From Mesorhizobium sp. NZP2298 (GTDB taxonomy: Bacteria > Pseudomonadota > Alphaproteobacteria > Rhizobiales > Rhizobiaceae), in contig NZ_CP033365.1 of assembly GCF_013170825.1 (NCBI RefSeq), forward strand, positions 3,670,001 through 3,734,000: a DNA stretch of 64,000 bases. Reading direction: 5' to 3'. Shown here in pieces: positions 8,453-17,596 of the stretch. Each line of letters starts with the position of its first letter. Position 1 is the stretch's first letter. The notes under the pieces were generated by a model. That model did no database searches. It saw nothing but the letters and a program-made list of their open reading frames with translations, and was not told the DNA's origin. The position numbers and the translations under genes were made by a program.

Positions 8453-9313
8453 ATGACTGAGTTCGACCCTGCGAGCCATGACGCCGCCACTCTAGAAACG
8501 GCGCCCACCCGTTACATCGAAGGCGGCGGAATCCGCTTCGCCTATCGCCGCCTCGGCCCATCGACCGGAACGCCGCTCGTTCTCCTGCAGCATTTCTCGG
8601 GCAACATCGATGCATGGGATCCCGCTGTCGTCAATGCCTTGGCCGCCGATCGCCCGGTGGTCGTTTTCGACAATGCCGGGGTCGGCCGCTCGACAGGCCA
8701 AACGCCCGACAATATCGCGGCGATGGCCCGAGACGCGGTCGCCTTTATCAACCAGCTCGGCCTCTCCCAAGTCGACCTTCTGGGCTTTTCCCTCGGCGGC
8801 TGCATCGCCCAGCAGATCGCCGCCGAGCACGCAACGCTGGTCCGCAAGCTCATCCTCGTCGGCACCGCTCCGAAAGGCGGAGAGGAACATCTGTTGGCGG
8901 TTCTGCAGGACGCGTTTTCCCAAACCGAGGCCCCGGACGTTCGCCTGCCGCTGTTCTTCACGAAGTCGTCCGCCAGCCAGTCGGCCGGCCTGGCGTTCCT
9001 GAAGCGGGCGAAGGTGCGTAAGGAAGATCGGGACACCGATAATGGCGGCGCGGTGACGGATCCACAGGCCAAGGCGCTTATTAGCTGGTGCGCCACACCT
9101 GATCCCGAGCAAGCCATTCTGCGCGCCATCCATCAGCCCGCCCTTGTGGTCAGCGGCAGCCACGACACCATGCTGCCGGCGGACAACGCCTACGCAATGT
9201 TCAAGGCTCTAAGCAACGCCCAGATGGTCCTCTATCCCGATTCCGGCCACGGCGCCCTGTTTCAGTACCACGAATTGTTCGTCAGCCACGTCCGGACCTT
9301 CCTGGAGGCGTGA
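8453..9313 (+). CDS. Alpha/beta hydrolase, cytoplasmic
   Basis: 286 residues from the ATG at 8453, behind the ribosome-binding site GGAGG. Family signatures are LVLLQHFSGNIDAWDP, the nucleophile elbow GFSLGG, a late aspartate region (VVSGSHDTMLPADNA) and the catalytic histidine in YPDSGHGALFQYH. No signal peptide is present. Such proteins resemble 3-oxoadipate enol-lactonase or peroxidase-type hydrolases, but the substrate is not determined. It lies 149 bases after the secreted hydrolase and 68 before the DUF302 gene, likely one transcript controlled by the AraC regulator. Confidence 0.82.
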   Translation: MTEFDPASHDAATLETAPTRYIEGGGIRFAYRRLGPSTGTPLVLLQHFSGNIDAWDPAVVNALAADRPVVVFDNAGVGRSTGQTPDNIAAMARDAVAFINQLGLSQVDLLGFSLGGCIAQQIAAEHATLVRKLILVGTAPKGGEEHLLAVLQDAFSQTEAPDVRLPLFFTKSSASQSAGLAFLKRAKVRKEDRDTDNGGAVTDPQAKALISWCATPDPEQAILRAIHQPALVVSGSHDTMLPADNAYAMFKALSNAQMVLYPDSGHGALFQYHELFVSHVRTFLEA

Positions 9314-9381
9314 CCGGCGGTGGCACCGTCCCGGCGCGATGGGTCGCACCTTTGTTCTTGAGAACTGTTGCGGAGAAAGAA

Positions 9382-9876
9382 ATGACAATCGCAAAGGTCG
9401 AGGTTGAGCGTTTCAGCCTGACGTGTTCCAAACCATTCGACGCCGTTGTGGCCGCGCTCAAGTCAGCGGTCGGGCAACCTGACATGGTCGGATTTTTCAA
9501 GGCGACGAGGGCTGCAAATTCCTTCTCGGATTTGGAGCGCGTTGTACAAAACGGCCTCGGCCGAACAGGTCTCATGCTTTTCGCGGAATTCGACCTGGGC
9601 GCCATTCTGCGTCGCGAAACTGGAACCGAGACTCCCAAGAGCATGCGGCTCCTGGTGGGCAATCCACTCATCATGAAAGAAATGGTCAAGCACGTTCCCG
9701 ATGCTGGATCTTACGCTCCGGTCACAGTCCTTGTTGATGAACGTCTCGATGGCGTTCATGTCTCCTACGACAAAATGGAGAGTTGTCTGCTCCCTTATGG
9801 CAGTTTGGAGGCTCTTGCCGTCGCTCGCGATCTTGATGCGAAAATCACAACCTTGCTACGCGAATGCGCGCGCTAA
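9382..9876 (+). CDS. DUF302-family protein
   Basis: 164 residues from the ATG at 9382 (MTIAKVEVERFSLTCSKPFD). The segment AEFDLGAILRRETG followed by MRLLVGNPLIMKEMVKHVPDAGSYAPVTVLV is the DUF302 core, a small alpha/beta fold of unknown function often found near redox or stress genes. Lower GC wording (for example AATTCC, TTCAAGG) than the flanking conserved genes is compatible with acquisition. The stop TAA at 9874 directly abuts a degraded dehydrogenase tail. Confidence 0.75.
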   Translation: MTIAKVEVERFSLTCSKPFDAVVAALKSAVGQPDMVGFFKATRAANSFSDLERVVQNGLGRTGLMLFAEFDLGAILRRETGTETPKSMRLLVGNPLIMKEMVKHVPDAGSYAPVTVLVDERLDGVHVSYDKMESCLLPYGSLEALAVARDLDAKITTLLRECAR

Positions 9877-10064
9877 CTCATGGTGACGCTTCAGGCGGCA
9901 GGTTACGCCCACGCATTTGGCCATGACATAGCATTGGCCCTGCTGCCGCTGGTCTTGGCACGCCCGGCACGGCGCTGGAGGTTTCAATTCTCGGCGAGCG
10001 GCGCCCGGCAGGGGTGATCGCCGACTCTCCCTATGACCCGGAACGATCGCGCGGGCGTAGGTGA
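9877..10064 (+). pseudogene. 3' fragment of a GcvT-type (dimethylglycine-dehydrogenase-like) gene, frameshifted
   Basis: Directly after the DUF302 stop the sequence reads VTLQAAGYAHAFGHDIAL and LLPLVLARP. After a one-base shift near 9962-9966 it reads GTALEVSILGERRPAGVIA and SPYDPERSRGRR, ending at TGA 10062. This is the typical C-terminal barrel ending of GcvT-domain flavoproteins; compare the tails GTSVEVEIFGDRFKAVV and WDPRNERLRA of the protein encoded at 39436-41889. The front 90% of the gene is missing, so this is a remnant. Confidence 0.65.
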
Positions 10065-10095
10065 GGGACACCCCCAGCGTCGAGAGGCCCGGAAA

Positions 10096-10995
<900 letters not shown>

Positions 10996-11010
10996 TTTTT
11001 GACCTCCCTA

Positions 11011-11059
11011 GAGCATGATGCCGAAAAGTGTGAAGCGGTTTTCGGACGACATCATGCTC
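11011..11059. repeat. Dispersed hairpin repeat between mtkA and mtkB
   Basis: GAGCATGATG (11011-11020) pairs with CATCATGCTC (11050-11059), and an inner CCGAAAA/TTTTCGG pair extends the stem. Elements of this wording recur in Mesorhizobium intergenic regions. It lies in an mRNA spacer and may affect message stability. Confidence 0.75.
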
Positions 11060-11087
11060 TATCTGTTTGATTTTAGGGACGGATTCA

Positions 11088-11114
11088 GATTTCAGGTCGA
11101 TTCGACCTGAAATC
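11088..11114. repeat. Perfect 13-bp inverted repeat
   Basis: GATTTCAGGTCGA (11088-11100) is perfectly complementary to TCGACCTGAAATC (11102-11114) with a one-base centre. It sits just downstream of mtkA on the coding strand and may act as a stability or attenuation hairpin, or be part of the adjacent repeat. Confidence 0.65.
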
Positions 11115-11122
11115 ATCCGGCT

Positions 11123-12307
11123 CTAGGCTGCTTTTTTCTTGGCGGCCGCGCGCCAGGCGGCGACGGCTTTTTCGGCGGCTTCGGCAAGCGTGTCGGCGAC
11201 GATCACCGCCTCGCCGGAATCGGCCAGGATGCGGCGTCCTTCCTCGGCCTTGGTGCCGGAGAGCCGCACCACCAGCGGTATGGTGACGCCGACCTCGCGT
11301 ATCGCCTTGATCACGCCCTCCGCGACCCAGTCGCAGCGGTTGATGCCGGCGAAGATGTTGACCAGGATGGTCTCGACATTCTTGTCGCCGAGCACGGCGC
11401 GGAAGGATTTCGCCACCCGCTCGGGCGAGGCGCCGCCGCCAATGTCGAGGAAATTGGCCGGCTCGCCGCCGGCGATCTTGATCATGTCCATGGTCGCCAT
11501 GGCGAGCCCCGCGCCATTGATGATGCAGCCGATGTTGCCGTCGAGGCCGACATAGGAGAGGCCACGGTCGCTGGCGAAGGTTTCGCGCGGGTCTTCCTGG
11601 CTCTTGTCGCGCAGTTCGGAGATTTCCGGCCGCCGGAACAGCGCGTTCTCGTCGAACGACATCTTGGCGTCGAGCGCGATCAGATTGCCGTCGCGGGTCA
11701 CCACCAGCGGATTGATCTCCAGCATCGAGGCGTCGTAGTCGCGGAACACCTGGTAGCAGCTGAAGATGGTCTCGGTCGCCTTGCCGATCAGGTCGTGATC
11801 GAGGCCGAGCCCGAAGGCGATCTCGCGGGCCTGGAAACGCTGCATGCCGACGCCGGGATCGACCGAGGTGCGCAGGATGGAATCGGGGGCCTTCTCGACG
11901 ATGTCCTCGATCTCCATGCCGCCGGCGGCCGAGGCCACGATCATCACGCGCTCTTCCTTGCGGTCGAGGACGAAGCCGACATAGAGCTCCTGCGCGATAT
12001 CGACCGCTTCCTCGAGATAGAGCCTGGAGATCAGCTTGCCGCGCGGGCCGGTCTGCTGGGTCACAAGCTTGCGCCCGAGCATCGCTTCGGCGGCACTGGA
12101 GATTTCCTCGTCATTGGCGCACAGCTTGATGCCGCCGGCCTTGCCGCGGGCGCCGGAATGAACCTGCGCCTTCAAGACCCATTTGCCGCCGCCGATCTCG
12201 CGCGCGCGGTAGGTCGCCTGCTCGGGGCTGTAGGCCAGCCCGCCGCGCGGCACATGCACGCCGTGCCGGGCGAGCAATTCCTTGGCCTGATATTCGTGGA
12301 TGTCCAT
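11123..12307 (-). CDS. mtkA: Malate-CoA ligase (malate thiokinase) alpha subunit
   Basis: 394 residues from the ATG at 12307 ([20 protein letters not shown]). It is the ATP-grasp subunit paralogous to SucC: the ATP-grasp domain covers roughly residues 1-240 ([33 protein letters not shown]), and the C-terminal ligase domain carries [18 protein letters not shown] and [11 protein letters not shown]. The in-frame start at 12382 adds 25 unlike residues and is rejected. Placement after mcl and before mtkB supports malate rather than succinate as substrate. Confidence 0.88.
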   Translation of the reverse strand: MDIHEYQAKELLARHGVHVPRGGLAYSPEQATYRAREIGGGKWVLKAQVHSGARGKAGGIKLCANDEEISSAAEAMLGRKLVTQQTGPRGKLISRLYLEEAVDIAQELYVGFVLDRKEERVMIVASAAGGMEIEDIVEKAPDSILRTSVDPGVGMQRFQAREIAFGLGLDHDLIGKATETIFSCYQVFRDYDASMLEINPLVVTRDGNLIALDAKMSFDENALFRRPEISELRDKSQEDPRETFASDRGLSYVGLDGNIGCIINGAGLAMATMDMIKIAGGEPANFLDIGGGASPERVAKSFRAVLGDKNVETILVNIFAGINRCDWVAEGVIKAIREVGVTIPLVVRLSGTKAEEGRRILADSGEAVIVADTLAEAAEKAVAAWRAAAKKKAA

Positions 12308-12326
12308 TCTCGTCCTCCCTGAACAG

Positions 12327-13283
12327 TCAATGCGTGGCGGTTTGGCCAGCACGTTCGATGGCTTCGTTGACCACCAGAACATTCCTCGCCATGCGTTCCG
12401 ACGCGGCGTCGATCATCTTGCCGTCGAGTGCGGCTGCGCCTTTTCCCAGAGCCTCGGCTTCCTTGAGCACCTCAAGGATGCGCCTGGCCCGCGCAACCTC
12501 CTTTTCCGGCGGCGAGAAGACGTCGTTGGCAAGCGCGATCTGCGAGGGGTGGATCGCCCATTTGCCTTCGATGCCGAGTGCCGCCGCGCGCCTCGCGCCG
12601 GCGATGTAGCCCTCCGGATCGGAGAAATCGCCGAATGGTCCGTCAATGGCGCGCAAGCCATAGGCGCGGCAGGCGACGGTCATCCGCGATAGCGCGAAAT
12701 GCCACTGGTCGCCGGGATAGTCGGGGTTGAGGCCACCAATGTTGACGGTGCGCGCCTTGCAGCTGGCGGCATAGTCGGCGACGCCGAAATGCATCGCCTC
12801 GAGCCGGCCAGGCGTCGCGGCGATCGCCTCGACATTGGCCATGCCGAGCGCGGTTTCGATCAACGCTTCGAGGCCGACACGGGTCTTGTAACCCTTGGCC
12901 ATCTCGATCTGGTTGACCATGGCCTCGACCATGTAGAGATCGGCCGGGACGCCGACCTTCGGCACCAGCATGGTGTCCAGCCGGTCGCCGGCCTGTTCCA
13001 TCACATCGACCACGTCGCGGTACATGTAGTGGGTGTCCAGCCCGTTGATGCGCACCGAGACGGTCTTGCCCTTGGCGCGCCAGTCGATGTCGTTGAGCGC
13101 CTGGATGATGTTCTTGCGGGCGCGTTCCTTGTCGGGCGGGGCGACCGCGTCCTCGATGTCGAGGAAGACGAAGTCGGCGGCGCTGTTGGCCGCCTTGTCG
13201 ATCATCTCCGGGCTGGAGCCGGGAACCGCCAGTTCGCTGCGCTGGAGTCTCAATTTCCTGAGGTGGTTGATGGTGTGGCTCAT
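12327..13283 (-). CDS. mcl: L-malyl-CoA lyase
   Basis: Cleaves malyl-CoA to glyoxylate and acetyl-CoA, the step that regenerates glyoxylate in the serine cycle. The 318-residue product belongs to the CitE/HpcH aldolase superfamily: [21 protein letters not shown] supplies a metal-binding acidic site, LVPKVG and [12 protein letters not shown] further core strands, and KWAIHPSQ the C-terminal signature. The start ATG 13283 ([21 protein letters not shown]) matches the family. It lies 11 bases downstream of sga and 19 bases before mtkA, so one operon. Confidence 0.9.
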   Translation of the reverse strand: MSHTINHLRKLRLQRSELAVPGSSPEMIDKAANSAADFVFLDIEDAVAPPDKERARKNIIQALNDIDWRAKGKTVSVRINGLDTHYMYRDVVDVMEQAGDRLDTMLVPKVGVPADLYMVEAMVNQIEMAKGYKTRVGLEALIETALGMANVEAIAATPGRLEAMHFGVADYAASCKARTVNIGGLNPDYPGDQWHFALSRMTVACRAYGLRAIDGPFGDFSDPEGYIAGARRAAALGIEGKWAIHPSQIALANDVFSPPEKEVARARRILEVLKEAEALGKGAAALDGKMIDAASERMARNVLVVNEAIERAGQTATH

Positions 13284-13294
13284 CGTCGTATCCC

Positions 13295-14485
13295 TCAGGC
13301 GGCTTCGGCGACCGGCACGGCGGCCGAGGCGCGGAAATGCTGGATGGCTGCGCCGACGCCGGAGCCAGGCGCCAGCTTGACGCCGCAATCGAGCAGCGCC
13401 ATTTCGGCCGCCGACAGCGAGGCGAGCACCATCACCTCGTTCAGCCAGCCGAGATGGCCGATGCGGAAGACCTTGCCCATCACCTTGTTGAGGCCGCCGC
13501 CGAGCGAGGTCTGGTAGGTGCGGTAGGCGCGCTTGACGACGTCGCCGCTGTCGATGCCTTCAGGAACCAGAATGGCGCTCACCGTATCGGAATGCCATTT
13601 CGGCGCCCTGGCACACAGCTTCAGGCCCCAGGCGTCGACCGCCTTTCGTACGCCTTCGGCGAGCCGATGATGGCGGGCGAAGATGGTGTCGAGCCCTTCC
13701 TCCGCGATCAGGTCGAGCGAGGCGCGCAGGCCGCGCAAAAGCTGCGTGGCCGGCGTGTAGGGGAAATAGCCGGCATCGTTGGCGCGGATCATGTCCTCGA
13801 AGGAGAAGAAGCAGCGCCGGTGGGTGGCGCTTCGAGAAGCCACCAGCGCCTTCTTGCTGACCGAGAGGAAACCGAGGCCGGCGGGCAGCATGAAACCCTT
13901 TTGCGAACCACTGACGGCGCAGTCGACGCCCCATTCCTCCTGGCGGAAGTCGATCGAGCCGATCGACGACACGCCGTCGACGAAGAGCAGGGCAGGGTGG
14001 TTTGCGTCGTTGAGCGCGGCGCGGCAGCCGGCAACGTCGCTGGTCACGCCGGTCGCCGTTTCGTTCTGCGTGCAGAAGATTGCCTTGATGCGATGCGTCT
14101 TGTCCGCCTTCAGCCGTTCGGCATAGACCTCGAGCGGTACGCCGGTGCCCCATTCGCAGTCGATCACCTCGACCTCGAAGTCGAGGCGCTCGGCCATGTC
14201 GACCCACAGATGCGAGAACTGGCCGAAGCGCGACATCAGCACGCGGTCGCCGGGGCTGAGCACATTGGTCATCGCCGCTTCCCAGGCGCCGGTGCCGGAG
14301 GAGGGGTAGATGAAGACGCGGCCGGTCTCGTTCTTGAAAACGCGTTTGATATCCTCGAACAGCGGCAGAGTGAGATCGGGGAAGGACGCGGCGCGCATGT
14401 CCTCCATGGGCAGGTTCATCGCCTGCCGGACCTGTTCGGGGATGTTGGTCGGCCCGGGAATGAAAAGATGGGTGAAACCGGCCAT
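13295..14485 (-). CDS. sgaA: Serine-glyoxylate aminotransferase
   Basis: PLP enzyme that converts serine and glyoxylate to hydroxypyruvate and glycine. It has 396 residues. N-terminal THLFIPGPTNIPEQV and YPSSGTGAWEAAMTN bind the cofactor phosphate, FVDGVSSIGSID precedes the Schiff-base lysine in SGSQKGFMLPAGLGF, and FRIGHLGWLNEVMVLASL is the C-terminal family signature. It is the first gene of the sga-mcl-mtkA-mtkB operon. AGGAG before the ATG is a good ribosome-binding site. The regulator at 14609 is transcribed in the same direction just upstream. Confidence 0.92.
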   Translation of the reverse strand: MAGFTHLFIPGPTNIPEQVRQAMNLPMEDMRAASFPDLTLPLFEDIKRVFKNETGRVFIYPSSGTGAWEAAMTNVLSPGDRVLMSRFGQFSHLWVDMAERLDFEVEVIDCEWGTGVPLEVYAERLKADKTHRIKAIFCTQNETATGVTSDVAGCRAALNDANHPALLFVDGVSSIGSIDFRQEEWGVDCAVSGSQKGFMLPAGLGFLSVSKKALVASRSATHRRCFFSFEDMIRANDAGYFPYTPATQLLRGLRASLDLIAEEGLDTIFARHHRLAEGVRKAVDAWGLKLCARAPKWHSDTVSAILVPEGIDSGDVVKRAYRTYQTSLGGGLNKVMGKVFRIGHLGWLNEVMVLASLSAAEMALLDCGVKLAPGSGVGAAIQHFRASAAVPVAEAA

Positions 14486-14580
14486 GATACGAACTCCTCC
14501 TGATCCAGCAAAGCGGTGGGGGGAGTTTCGTTTCGAGGGCTAAAGCCAACAACACCTTGGCGGGTAAGATCTCGCCGCGC

Positions 14581-14603
14581 GCGGGTGGGAAAAGCCTACC
14601 CGC
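14581..14603 (-). terminator. Stem-loop between the LuxR-type regulator and sga
   Basis: GCGGGTGGG (14581-14589) pairs with CCTACCCGC (14595-14603), with one wobble, around AAAAG. It starts 6 bases after the regulator's stop in the direction of transcription but has no T-run, so it may be a weak terminator or an mRNA processing hairpin. Confidence 0.4.
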
Positions 14604-14608
14604 TCAGC

Positions 14609-15277
14609 CTACCCGAAAGGCTGCTTCTGGGTACGCCTCTCTCGCGCATAGAGCGCGACGGCCATCGCCCGGTTGCGGACGTCGAGCTTGTCGTAGAGGT
14701 TCTTGAGGTGATACTTCACCGTGTTCTCGGAAATGCCGGTCCGCGTGGCGATCTGCAGATTGGTCCAGCCGTCGGAAAGCACGGCCAGCAGCTCGCGTTC
14801 GCGCACGGTGAGCTGCGCCAGCGGCGTGTCATTGACCTTGTTGATGTCGATATAGGGGATGCAGATGCGGCCATGCGCGACCGCCAGTATCGTGTCGAAG
14901 ATGATGGCTGGTTCGTCGAACTGGAAACAGTAGCCCTGGGCGCCGAGCCGCACGCATTGCTTCAGGATGCCGATGTCATGGTCGTTGGAAAAGACGGTGA
15001 TGCGCACGTCAAGCTTGCGGCTCTGGACCTCGGCCAGCACATCAGCGCCGTCCATGTCGGCGAGCTTCCAGCCGATGACGGCGACGTCGAACCCGCCCTT
15101 TGCCGCCAGATCCAGGAATTGCCTGCCGCTCTGCACGGTGCTCAACAGGTCGAAACGGCCGTCGCATTCGAGCATTTCGCGCAGCGCCGATATGACGAAT
15201 GGGTTGCGCTCGGCGACGACAATGCGCATGCGCCGGTCGCCAACTGCCTTGCTCGTTTTCCCGGGCTTGCTGTTCAA
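14609..15277 (-). CDS. LuxR/NarL-type regulator with degenerate receiver domain
   Basis: Up to 222 residues; a start at 15229 (MRIVVAERNPFVISALREML) is also possible. The N-terminal part aligns with response-regulator receivers, but the strand that should carry the phospho-acceptor reads DVAVIGWKLADMDG, with Gly-Trp where Asp is expected. The usual lysine after the GYLLK-type turn is Gln (GAQGYCFQF). The C-terminal LuxR helix-turn-helix is intact (LTVRERELLAVLSDGW, then ISENTVKYHLKNLYDKL). It probably regulates the adjacent serine-cycle operon without phosphorylation. No sensor kinase gene lies nearby. Confidence 0.8.
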   Translation of the reverse strand: MNSKPGKTSKAVGDRRMRIVVAERNPFVISALREMLECDGRFDLLSTVQSGRQFLDLAAKGGFDVAVIGWKLADMDGADVLAEVQSRKLDVRITVFSNDHDIGILKQCVRLGAQGYCFQFDEPAIIFDTILAVAHGRICIPYIDINKVNDTPLAQLTVRERELLAVLSDGWTNLQIATRTGISENTVKYHLKNLYDKLDVRNRAMAVALYARERRTQKQPFG

Positions 15278-15564
15278 GGGCCGTTTTTGTCCTGGGCTGA
15301 TTGTGCCGCAACTCCGAGGCCAGGCTTCAGGCCTGGACCCGTATCATGACAATTCTGCCCCAATCGCGCCGGGGTGCTCTTTCCCCAGCGACATCGGCTG
15401 TCGCGCCGCCTGAAGCCGGGATTGGCTGGTTCTTGATGGGATAGGCATTGCCAGGTCAGGCATCCGCGATACACTCGCCGGGCGACGTGGAGCAGGCGTT
15501 TCGTTTGATATTCCGTACCTTAGAGCGATAAGTTCTCGAATCGAATCGCGTCTGTACGCGAGAT

Positions 15565-15609
15565 GCATCGGATTTCCGCGAAACCGGTTTCCGCTTTAGG
15601 GTCCGATGC
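15565..15609. repeat. Dispersed inverted repeat upstream of mgtE
   Basis: GCATCGGA (15565-15572) and TCCGATGC (15602-15609) flank a 29-base centre containing AAACCGGTTT, the architecture of a common rhizobial intergenic hairpin. The rest of the 376-base gap (15278-15653) shows no gene; the mgtE promoter should lie here. I could not identify a magnesium-sensing leader. Confidence 0.65.
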
Positions 15610-15653
15610 TCTAGACCTGAGGCACAATTTTTCCGGGATGGCAGGAGGCGCTG

Positions 15654-17066
15654 GTGGAGGACAAGCAGACGACCTCCGCCAAGGCGGCCGACGATGCCCG
15701 CGCCGATATCTATGGCGAGGACGGTGCGGTCCTTCCGTCTTTCCTTGCCCTGATCGGGGCGGCGATCGCCGATCGCGATACGCTGACCCTCAAGCATGAA
15801 GTCGACCATCTGCACCAGTCGGAACTCGGCGACCTGATCGAGGCGCTGCATCCCGAACAGCGGCAGGCCTTGGTCGAGCTGCTGGGCGCTGATTTCGACT
15901 TTTCCGCGCTGACCGAGGTCGACGAGGCGATCCGCATGGAGATCGTCGATCATCTGCCCAACGCGCAGATCGCGCAGGCGGTGCAGGAACTCGATTCCGA
16001 CGACGCCGTCTACATTCTCGAAGATCTCGAAAAGGAAGACCAGGACGAGATCCTCTCGCAGCTCCCGTTCACCGAACGGATCAGGCTGCGCCGCTCGCTC
16101 GACTATCCCGAGGAGACCGCCGGGCGACGCATGCAGACCGAGTTCGTCGCGGTGCCGCCGTTCTGGACCATCGGCCAGACCATCGACTACATGCGCGAGG
16201 ACAAGAACCTGCCTGAGCGCTTCAGTCAGATCTTCGTCATCGACCCGACCTTCAAACTGCTGGGGGCCATCGACCTCGACCAGATCCTGCGCACCAAGCG
16301 CGCGGTCAAGGTCGAGGATGTCATGCACGAGACGCGCCACGCCATTCCGGCCACCATGGACCAGGAAGAGGCGGCGCGGGAGTTCGAGCAGTACGATCTT
16401 TTGTCAGCCGCGGTCGTCGACGAGAATGAGCGGCTGGTCGGCGTGCTGACCATCGACGATGTCGTCGACGTCATCCAGCAGGAAGCGGAGGAAGATCTGC
16501 TGCGCATGGGCGGCGTTGGCGACGAGGAACTGTCCGACACAGTGTTTGCGACCTCGCGCTCGCGCGTTCCCTGGCTGCTGGTCAACCTTGTCACGGCATT
16601 TCTGGCGGCATCGGTGATCGGCCTGTTCGACCACACGATCGAGCGGATCGTGGCGCTCGCCGTGCTGATGCCGATCGTGGCCGGCATGGGCGGCAATGCC
16701 GGTTCGCAGACCATGACCGTCACCGTGCGGGCGCTGGCGACGAAGGACCTCGACATCTACAATGCCGCCCGCATCATCCGCCGCGAAATGGGTGTGGGCT
16801 TCATCAACGGCATCGTCTTTGCCGTTCTGATCGGCATCGTCGCCGCCGTCTGGTTTCGCGATCCCAATCTGGGCGGGATCATCGGAGCGGCCATGATCAT
16901 CAATATGTTCGCGGCCGCACTCGCCGGCATCCTGATCCCGCTGCTGCTCGACCGGTTCAAGATCGACCCGGCCGTGGCGTCGGCGGTTTTCGTCACCACC
17001 GTCACCGACTGCGTCGGCTTTTTCGCTTTCCTTGGCCTTGCAAGCTGGTGGTTCGGCGTAAGGTAG
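15654..17066 (+). CDS. mgtE: Magnesium transporter MgtE
   Basis: 470-residue inner-membrane Mg2+ channel. The MgtE N domain (about residues 35-135, with DLIEALHPEQRQALVELLG and DDAVYILEDLEKEDQDEIL) is followed by two CBS domains (about 140-265, IFVIDPTFKLLGAIDLDQIL and AAVVDENERLVGVLTIDDV). Five C-terminal helices follow, with the pore signature PIVAGMGGNAGSQTMTVTVR. The start is GTG, preceded by CAGGAGG. Gating by cytosolic Mg2+ through the N and CBS domains is known for the family. Confidence 0.93.
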   Translation: MEDKQTTSAKAADDARADIYGEDGAVLPSFLALIGAAIADRDTLTLKHEVDHLHQSELGDLIEALHPEQRQALVELLGADFDFSALTEVDEAIRMEIVDHLPNAQIAQAVQELDSDDAVYILEDLEKEDQDEILSQLPFTERIRLRRSLDYPEETAGRRMQTEFVAVPPFWTIGQTIDYMREDKNLPERFSQIFVIDPTFKLLGAIDLDQILRTKRAVKVEDVMHETRHAIPATMDQEEAAREFEQYDLLSAAVVDENERLVGVLTIDDVVDVIQQEAEEDLLRMGGVGDEELSDTVFATSRSRVPWLLVNLVTAFLAASVIGLFDHTIERIVALAVLMPIVAGMGGNAGSQTMTVTVRALATKDLDIYNAARIIRREMGVGFINGIVFAVLIGIVAAVWFRDPNLGGIIGAAMIINMFAAALAGILIPLLLDRFKIDPAVASAVFVTTVTDCVGFFAFLGLASWWFGVR

Positions 17067-17075
17067 TCGCCTCAA

Positions 17076-17095
17076 TTGACTTTTACGTAAATGCC
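17076..17095 (+). promoter_or_regulatory. Candidate LiuR-type operator
   Basis: The palindrome TTTACGTAAA (17082-17091) sits in the context TTGACTTTTACGTAAATGCC. Sites of this wording are associated with LiuR, a MerR regulator of branched-chain amino acid breakdown. It lies about 109 bases before the MerR gene start, fitting autoregulation. MerR proteins act on promoters with long spacers; TTGAC could be a -35 element. Confidence 0.55.
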
Positions 17096-17203
17096 GTGCG
17101 AGGCTCGCGCGGGGGCCATGTCGATTCCGGCGGCCAAGGGTTTGGTTCAGGACAGAAGGCGGCGCCGCGTGGCGGTCGCCCGGAATTCCGACTTGGAGTG
17201 ACA

Positions 17204-17590
17204 ATGCGGGAATATTATTCGATCACCGAACTGACCCGCGAATTCGACGTGTCGACGCGGACGCTGCGTTTCTATGAGGACGAAGGCCTGGTGCAGCCGG
17301 TGCGGCGTGGCCGAACGCGGCTGTTTCGTCCCTCCGACCGCCATCTCATCCGGCAGATCATGCGCGGCAAAAGGCTCGGCTTCTCGATCAACGAGATTCG
17401 CGAAATCATCCAGATGTACAAGGAGCCGCCGGGCGAGGTCGGGCAGCTCAAGCTGATGATCAAGCGCATCGAGGAAAAGCGCGAGGATCTGAGGCAAAAG
17501 CGCCGCGACCTCGAGGAGACGCTGGCCGAACTCGACCAAGCCGAGGAATCCTGCGTCGAGCGGCTCGTGGAGCTTGGCGTCAACACCTGA
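17204..17590 (+). CDS. MerR-family regulator, LiuR-like
   Basis: 128 residues from the ATG at 17204, preceded by GGAGTGACA. The N-terminal MerR winged helix-turn-helix is clear (YSITELTREFDVSTRTLRFY, then EDEGLVQPVRRGRTRLFRPS), followed by the dimerisation coiled coil (residues about 80-120, EEKREDLRQKRRDLEETLAELDQ). There is no C-terminal metal- or drug-binding domain. This matches the compact LiuR/MerR regulators of leucine and isovalerate catabolism; the target genes are not in the window. The frame upstream of 17204 is noncoding by composition and contains the candidate operator. Confidence 0.82.
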   Translation: MREYYSITELTREFDVSTRTLRFYEDEGLVQPVRRGRTRLFRPSDRHLIRQIMRGKRLGFSINEIREIIQMYKEPPGEVGQLKLMIKRIEEKREDLRQKRRDLEETLAELDQAEESCVERLVELGVNT

Positions 17591-17596
17591 CGCTGT

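Noticed and set aside
15278-15564. Magnesium-sensing leader before mgtE
   Set aside because: No recognisable M-box core or T-run terminator could be found by eye.
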